DNA of 57,820 bases from Bacteroidales bacterium (lineage in GTDB: Bacteria > Bacteroidota > Bacteroidia > Bacteroidales > UBA10428): assembly GCA_016935355.1 (NCBI GenBank), contig JAFGRC010000056.1, positions 1-57,820 of the forward strand. The letters run 5' to 3'. The notes below the pieces were generated by a model. It had not been told where the DNA came from. It made no database searches and saw only the letters and a program-made list of their open reading frames with translations. Below, one piece after another: positions 53,883 through 57,820 of the stretch. The translations under genes were made by a program, and so were the position numbers. Positions within the stretch are counted from its first letter, which is position 1; each line of letters opens with the position of its first letter.

Positions 53883-54170
53883 ATGAAAAACAGCATTTTA
53901 CTTGAAAACATTGATTCAGAAGGATTAAAATCTTTGATCCGCGAAATAATCAGAGAAGAACGTGAATCAATTTATCCTCACAAATCAGACAACAAAGAAG
54001 TCTATCTAACCAGGCGAGAAACTGCCAATAAACTCCACGTCAGTTTGGTAACCTTGAATGCCTGGAGCAAAACCGGACGGCTGAAGGGTTACCGGGTGGG
54101 AGGTCGTGTTTTGTATCTGGAAAGTGAAATTAAAGATTCACTAAAACAAATGATTACAAGAATTAAGTGA
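53883..54170 (+). CDS. Excisionase/AlpA-type helix-turn-helix protein
   Basis: The ATG at 53883 is preferred (frame also open from a GTG at 53859). The 95-residue product has a MerR/excisionase-like helix-turn-helix at about 45-80 (YLTRRETANKLHVSLVTLNA) and the wing KGYRVGGRVLYLE. In Bacteroidota elements such proteins are excisionases or small regulators that act with the integrase. The TGCGAAA repeats are directly upstream. It is in the early-gene position of the element. Confidence 0.75.
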   Translation: MKNSILLENIDSEGLKSLIREIIREERESIYPHKSDNKEVYLTRRETANKLHVSLVTLNAWSKTGRLKGYRVGGRVLYLESEIKDSLKQMITRIK

Positions 54171-54198
54171 TTTTTTATAAATATAATAATTAAAAAAA

Positions 54199-55026
54199 AT
54201 GAAAGAATATTTTGATTTACAGCGATTTGAGTACTCTAAATACGTAAACGAGAAGTATTTGGAGGTGTTGCGACACAAAGTAAATGTGTGGAGCAATGAA
54301 TCAGTTCTACCGACAATAACCGCCGAACATGCCCGGCAATTGTGCATTTCAGGTACTTGGTACATGCATCAGGTTTATTTATCAATCACTAAAAAGCGCA
54401 GGGAAGATTTATTGCAAAAATACCCTGATGTGATGCTGAAACCTGAAAATCAGGAATATACACGCGAATATTTTGAAAAAAAATTAATGCAGGGGTTATC
54501 CCCGGATCTCCAAGAAGTAGTTAATAAGGCTCCGCAGCATCCGTTCAGAGGGATTATTTCTATTGATTTTTACCAATTTGCTGATGATGCTTCACCGTCA
54601 TTAAAGCCTGATTATGAGGAACTTTTGAAGGCCAGGTGTACTTATCAACTGGATACAGGTCTACAAAGAATGTATGCAGAAGTCATTCCCGCTTATTTTG
54701 AAGCTGTGCAGAAAGTCGAACTGATGATCAGAAAATATGATTTGAAAAAACCACTCCAACCTTTTGCTGCAGTGCCGGATAGCTTCCTGATCATGGATCA
54801 TCCATATGGCAAACAACGTCTTGTCATGGGCATTAATACTGTTCACTTGGAGCCCGCCTTACCTAAGCCTGAAATTGGACTACAGAAAACAGGACATTTA
54901 AACGCCAAATGGGGCGATTTAAGTGAAGAAGAATCACTTAGGATTTTCGGACCAGCCGATAAAAAAGAGGAAAAATTGTTGGTTGAATATAACAAAAAGG
55001 CAAAGACCAAAAAACCAAGTAAATGA
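54199..55026 (+). CDS. Unknown element protein, 275 residues
   Basis: A soluble, mainly helical protein (MKEYFDLQRFEYSKYVNEKY; KPDYEELLKARCTY; MYAEVIPAYFEAVQKVEL) with a lysine-rich C-terminal tail (KKAKTKKPSK). No named family or catalytic motif was recognised. It follows the HTH gene by 28 bases and precedes a 56-codon gene, both rightward, so it is part of the element. A role in replication or regulation is only guessed from position. Confidence 0.55.
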   Translation: MKEYFDLQRFEYSKYVNEKYLEVLRHKVNVWSNESVLPTITAEHARQLCISGTWYMHQVYLSITKKRREDLLQKYPDVMLKPENQEYTREYFEKKLMQGLSPDLQEVVNKAPQHPFRGIISIDFYQFADDASPSLKPDYEELLKARCTYQLDTGLQRMYAEVIPAYFEAVQKVELMIRKYDLKKPLQPFAAVPDSFLIMDHPYGKQRLVMGINTVHLEPALPKPEIGLQKTGHLNAKWGDLSEEESLRIFGPADKKEEKLLVEYNKKAKTKKPSK

Positions 55027-55049
55027 TTAATAATCTATAATATAAAGCT

Positions 55050-55220
55050 ATGAAAAGACATGAGGAAGCGACACTTGAAAGGTCCCAGACTTTAAGGGAT
55101 TTGATCCAACGGAGAATCCGGGAACTTAGGCGGGCTGGGCATTACGATGAGGCCAGGTCATTGCAACGGGATCTTGATGAAACGGAAATCCAACGCAATG
55201 AAAAACAGGCTGATGAATAA
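55050..55220 (+). CDS. Small charged helical protein (56 residues)
   Basis: An ATG at 55050 opens 56 codons ending TAA 55218-55220. The product is rich in Arg, Glu and Lys with helical heptads (ERSQTLRDLIQRRIRELRRA; RSLQRDLDETEIQRNEKQ), as in small coiled-coil phage proteins. It is 23 bases after the previous gene and just before a strong hairpin. No family was recognised. Confidence 0.5.
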   Translation: MKRHEEATLERSQTLRDLIQRRIRELRRAGHYDEARSLQRDLDETEIQRNEKQADE

Positions 55221-55225
55221 AAAAA

Positions 55226-55245
55226 GGGAGGTCATTTGACCTCCC
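55226..55245 (-). terminator. Hairpin with A-run on the left (terminator facing left)
   Basis: GGGAGGTC-ATTT-GACCTCCC forms a perfect 8-bp stem. A-runs precede it on the plus strand, so a rho-independent signature (U-run after stem) is present only for transcripts running leftwards. It sits just before the DnaD-like gene, between rightward genes. Confidence 0.5.
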
Positions 55246-55280
55246 GATATATTATACAAAATGAATGGAGGCACAAAGAT

Positions 55281-56207
55281 ATGGAAAATTCGGCAGGATG
55301 GGTGAAGATTTACAGGGAAATTACGAAGCATTGGCTATGGCAAAATGATAAATATCTAAAACGATGGATGACTATTTTGCTTTTTGTCAATCACGCACCG
55401 AGCAAATTCAATGCAGGTCATGAATTATATACATGCCCGGCGGGATCTTCCTATCGGAGTTTATCTGAATGGGCCAGTTTATTCAATACCAACAAACGCC
55501 AGGTGAAGTCTTTTTTCGATTTATTACAAAGTGATAATATGATTTCACGTCAAATTTTAGGAAAAGGGAACCAAAGGAAACACTTGCTATCAGTAGTGAA
55601 TTGGGATAAATATCAACAAAGTGGAACCGAAGATAAATCCATGGATACCCAGTATTCATCTAACATTGCCACTAATGATGGTCAAAAATCGCAAAAACGG
55701 AACCAAACAGAAACCGCACTATTATTGGTACAGCAAGAAAAAATATCAAAAAATGATTTCGCAATGGAACCGAAAACGGAACCGAAAAGGTACCCCGAAC
55801 AAGAAGGATTAAGAATAAATAAAAATAATAAGAATATTTCTAAAGAAAGCGGACAGGAAAAACCGCTTCCAAAGAAACCAAATATTCCATATCAAATAGT
55901 TAGTGAATTCAAGAAAGTATTTACAGACTATGTTGAGCAGCCCAAAGATTTTAAGATGGCTAATACTCTGTATGGATTATGGAAGAAAAAACATCCTGAT
56001 TGTAATGAAGAACAATCCTTGATGTCATTAAAGGATTTTTTTATTGATTGTAAGAATATCCGGGATAGGTGGTACCAAGACAATATGAGTTTAGCAACAA
56101 TAACATCAAAGTTCAATGAAGTGATCCGGATATTAAGTAAACCTAAAATCAAAAAAGGGTTGCCTGTTTTTGATGAAGAAAATCAGGATTATAATAAAAC
56201 CTTGTAA
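55281..56207 (+). CDS. Phage replisome organiser/DnaD-like protein
   Basis: The ATG at 55281 is preferred because MENSAGWVKIYREITKHWLW begins the family's N-terminal fold; an upstream in-frame start lies 15 codons earlier. The 308-residue product has an N-terminal winged helix (GSSYRSLSEWASLFNT, LLQSDNMISRQ) as in phage replication initiation proteins, a low-complexity polar linker (about 120-220) and a C-terminal DnaD-like helical domain (FKKVFTDYVEQPKDF). It helps load helicase with the DnaC-like protein 2 bases downstream. Confidence 0.75.
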   Translation: MENSAGWVKIYREITKHWLWQNDKYLKRWMTILLFVNHAPSKFNAGHELYTCPAGSSYRSLSEWASLFNTNKRQVKSFFDLLQSDNMISRQILGKGNQRKHLLSVVNWDKYQQSGTEDKSMDTQYSSNIATNDGQKSQKRNQTETALLLVQQEKISKNDFAMEPKTEPKRYPEQEGLRINKNNKNISKESGQEKPLPKKPNIPYQIVSEFKKVFTDYVEQPKDFKMANTLYGLWKKKHPDCNEEQSLMSLKDFFIDCKNIRDRWYQDNMSLATITSKFNEVIRILSKPKIKKGLPVFDEENQDYNKTL

Positions 56208-56209
56208 TT

Positions 56210-57019
56210 ATGGAAACATTAATTAATAATTATCAGACGCTTGAGGTTTACTGGGAATACAGTACAGGAAAATTGGGCAGCATGAAAGAGGCGAAGGAAT
56301 TATTGCCGGATTGTCTGGTTGAAATTATTGACAAAGGCGAAACTATAAAGCCCTGGCATTGCGACCATGAGTTGTTAAAAAACCTATTTGTCAAAAGATG
56401 CAGGAAGTTTGAACCACAGTTTAAACTGGATGAGGATTGCGAACCTGTCATTAATAAATTCTGTCAATACATGAGGAAGGATCCAGCCTTCCTTACACAC
56501 AATAAAAAATATTCTTTTGAGAAAGGGATCCTGTTAAGGGGTCGTATAGGTTGTGGAAAAACTCTAATAATGAGGGCAGCATCCGATTTGCTTCAAACCT
56601 TTGAAAGTTTCATTCCTGGATATAAAGAAGGCCATACGCCATTACACCCTTATTATAAAACAACATTTGAAGTTGTAGAAGTTTCGAGTGTTACTGAAAA
56701 ATTCATCATGAGAGGGTATGAAGGATTTTACAAATCACAATTCGACCATAACAATAGCATCCTGGAAGAAGCAATTTGTTTTGATGATCTGGGATCCGAA
56801 CCATGTCCGGTTTCATATTATAGCAATTCAATTGATTTGATAGGTGAAATCCTTATGAAACGTTATAAATCATTTAAAGAAACCGGAAGGCCAGTAACAT
56901 TTGCAACAAGTAACCTAGATGTTAAAAATCTAAAAGAATTTTATAATGAAAGGGTTTTTCCCCGGATGAGGGAATTGTTCAATGATATCGTATTATCAGG
57001 AAATGACAGGAGGGAATAG
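56210..57019 (+). CDS. DnaC/IstB-like helicase-loader ATPase
   Basis: A 269-residue AAA+ ATPase. The Walker A motif is GRIGCGKT (111-118), Walker B is ICFDDLG (189-195), and the sensor region reads TFATSNLDVKN. An N-terminal helical part (about 1-90) may bind the helicase. Proteins like DnaC load the replicative helicase on origins. It follows the DnaD-like gene by 2 bases, so the two form a replication unit in the phage-like element. It is followed by an unknown gene 2 bases further on. Confidence 0.85.
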   Translation: METLINNYQTLEVYWEYSTGKLGSMKEAKELLPDCLVEIIDKGETIKPWHCDHELLKNLFVKRCRKFEPQFKLDEDCEPVINKFCQYMRKDPAFLTHNKKYSFEKGILLRGRIGCGKTLIMRAASDLLQTFESFIPGYKEGHTPLHPYYKTTFEVVEVSSVTEKFIMRGYEGFYKSQFDHNNSILEEAICFDDLGSEPCPVSYYSNSIDLIGEILMKRYKSFKETGRPVTFATSNLDVKNLKEFYNERVFPRMRELFNDIVLSGNDRRE

Positions 57020-57021
57020 CA

Positions 57022-57309
57022 ATGGATCTTCAACTCATGGTACAGGCGATAAATTTGACAATGGCTAAAGAAGTGGCCAGGTATGTTACCAGAGATACTT
57101 TGTTGATTAATGGCAAAGCAGTTGTTTACAGGGGCGGTGTATTTCATGCAGGATCTGTAAGTTTCAGACCATTGAGTTTTACGGACTTTTTTTTAAGCTT
57201 GAGAGATGGCTGTATTATTGATCTGACTATTGACGAAATAGGGAAAATTATTGCAACTTATAATCGAATGAGATTTAAAAATGAAAAACTAATTTTTAAG
57301 AACATATGA
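57022..57309 (+). CDS. Unknown 95-residue element protein
   Basis: A short protein with a helical start (MDLQLMVQAINLTMAKEVAR) and a beta-rich middle (TLLINGKAVVYRGGVFHAGS). It lies 2 bases after the DnaC-like gene and overlaps the start of the prohead protease gene by 4 bases (ATGA), so it is translated in the same unit. No family was recognised. Confidence 0.5.
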   Translation: MDLQLMVQAINLTMAKEVARYVTRDTLLINGKAVVYRGGVFHAGSVSFRPLSFTDFFLSLRDGCIIDLTIDEIGKIIATYNRMRFKNEKLIFKNI

Positions 57310-57820
57310 TCGTTTCAGGTTTCATACCATTTAACAGAAAAAGTCATTTTTATTATGATAATGAAGGTCCTTACAGGGAGATCCTGGATCCCAGTTGCAT
57401 GGATCATGCAGACCTGGATAATCTTAAATGCATTATCAACCATTGTGATAAATCACAAAGTTACCTGGGGTCTTATCCCGGTGATGTTCAGATCCAGGTA
57501 AAGGATATTGGAATCTTTTATCAGGTTGAAACAAAAGGTTACCTATGGGGAAAGTATCTTGATGAATCATTGAAAGCAGATATTCAATATGCGAGGTTGA
57601 AAGGAAGTTCAATAAGGTATTACTATATTCCTGAATTGCAAGTTTTGGGAAAAAACAAACAAGGTACGATATTGACTGTAAAACAAATTTTATCCCTTAT
57701 TGATATTGGGCCTTGTACTGATCCGGCTTATCCCGACAGTCAGACTTGGATCGGGACAATAACCGATTCGAAAATTCATGAAGTTGAATTAAAATATTAT
57801 GAGCCAGTTAATGAATATAA
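57306..57820 (+). CDS. HK97-type prohead protease, cut by the window edge
   Basis: An ATG at 57306 overlaps the previous stop by 4 bases and the frame runs to the edge (about 171 codons seen). The product shows the peptidase U35 pattern: VSGFIPFN, EILDPS, a His46 (INHCDKSQSYLG), KGSSIRYY with Ser101/102, and the end-of-domain LSLIDIGPCTDPAYPDS. Such proteases cleave scaffold and capsid protein during phage head maturation. Its presence right after replication genes, with no terminase or portal seen between, is unusual for a normal tailed phage. The C-terminal part is outside the window. Confidence 0.75.
   Translation, partial: MIVSGFIPFNRKSHFYYDNEGPYREILDPSCMDHADLDNLKCIINHCDKSQSYLGSYPGDVQIQVKDIGIFYQVETKGYLWGKYLDESLKADIQYARLKGSSIRYYYIPELQVLGKNKQGTILTVKQILSLIDIGPCTDPAYPDSQTWIGTITDSKIHEVELKYYEPVNEY

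Larger units (their letters stand above)
51539..57820 (+). mobile_element. Left part of an integrated phage or phage satellite
   Basis: All genes read rightwards: tyrosine integrase (51539), an RteC-like unknown, an HTH protein, two unknowns, DnaD-like and DnaC-like replication proteins, an unknown and an HK97-type prohead protease at the right edge. Integration next to the arsenic island is seen, but no attachment repeats can be identified because the right end lies outside the window. The short distance from integrase to head protease is unusual for a complete phage. Confidence 0.75.

Noticed and set aside
55226-55245. The hairpin as a normal terminator for the 56-codon gene.
   Set aside because: The T-run is absent on the plus strand after the stem; the A-run lies before it, so the orientation is wrong.

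Overview
The window comes from a member of the Bacteroidota, probably a Bacteroidales/Marinilabiliales-type environmental anaerobe or facultative anaerobe. The evidence is a SusC/RagA receptor, a PorP/SprF type IX secretion (T9SS) protein, proteins with the gliding-motility/T9SS C-terminal domain, many lipoproteins with relaxed lipoboxes, and several sites matching the Bacteroidota -7 element TAnnTTTG. No tRNA, rRNA or CRISPR array was recognised.

Layout. 1-134: the end of a glycogen/starch synthase. 389-3105 (minus): a small lipoprotein, then a zinc alcohol dehydrogenase and an MFS transporter in one operon. 3533-9005: a T9SS block with a cargo protein, a YD-repeat lipoprotein and PorP/SprF on the minus strand, facing an ECF sigma factor and an anti-sigma factor on the plus strand. 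The anti-sigma factor's outer part resembles the C-terminus of the neighbouring cargo. 9150-16288: a cation/proton antiporter, a coiled-coil envelope protein, a stand-alone GMP synthase ATP-pyrophosphatase subunit and a nucleotide-sugar dehydrogenase. 11326-20690 also holds what looks like a decayed beta-glucan utilisation locus: a GH30 relic, a SusC without SusD, and a glycoamylase/GH144-like relic. 20856-26225: a beta-propeller lipoprotein, outer-membrane barrel proteins, a flavin reductase and a PQQ-type sugar dehydrogenase.

26244-35742 is a probable lipid-modification and export cluster: two GNAT-fold proteins, a methyltransferase resembling the phthiotriol-dimycocerosate enzymes, two FtsX/LolC-type permeases, an acyl-CoA/AMP ligase and a retinol-saturase-like oxidoreductase. 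36367-43665 is a phosphate-type module: PhoB/PhoR-like regulators, a lipoprotein and a TonB receptor. Arrays of 11-bp direct repeats that look like Pho boxes lie before phoB and before the lipoprotein.

44414-51259 is an arsenic resistance island: an ArsR-type regulator, two small thioredoxin-like proteins, an ArsP-type permease, a ProC-like oxidoreductase, a frameshifted split-Soret cytochrome, an ArsC arsenate reductase, an ArsM relic and ACR3. 51539-57820 is the left end of an integrated phage or phage satellite: tyrosine integrase, HTH protein, DnaD-like and DnaC-like replication proteins, and an HK97-type prohead protease cut by the window edge.

A recurring theme is gene decay by internal deletion and single-base slips (GH30, GH144-like, methyltransferase, ArsM, split-Soret cytochrome and two short relics). 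The most novel candidate systems are the T9SS-cargo-mimicking anti-sigma factor and the Pho-box-like array controlling a TonB receptor operon.
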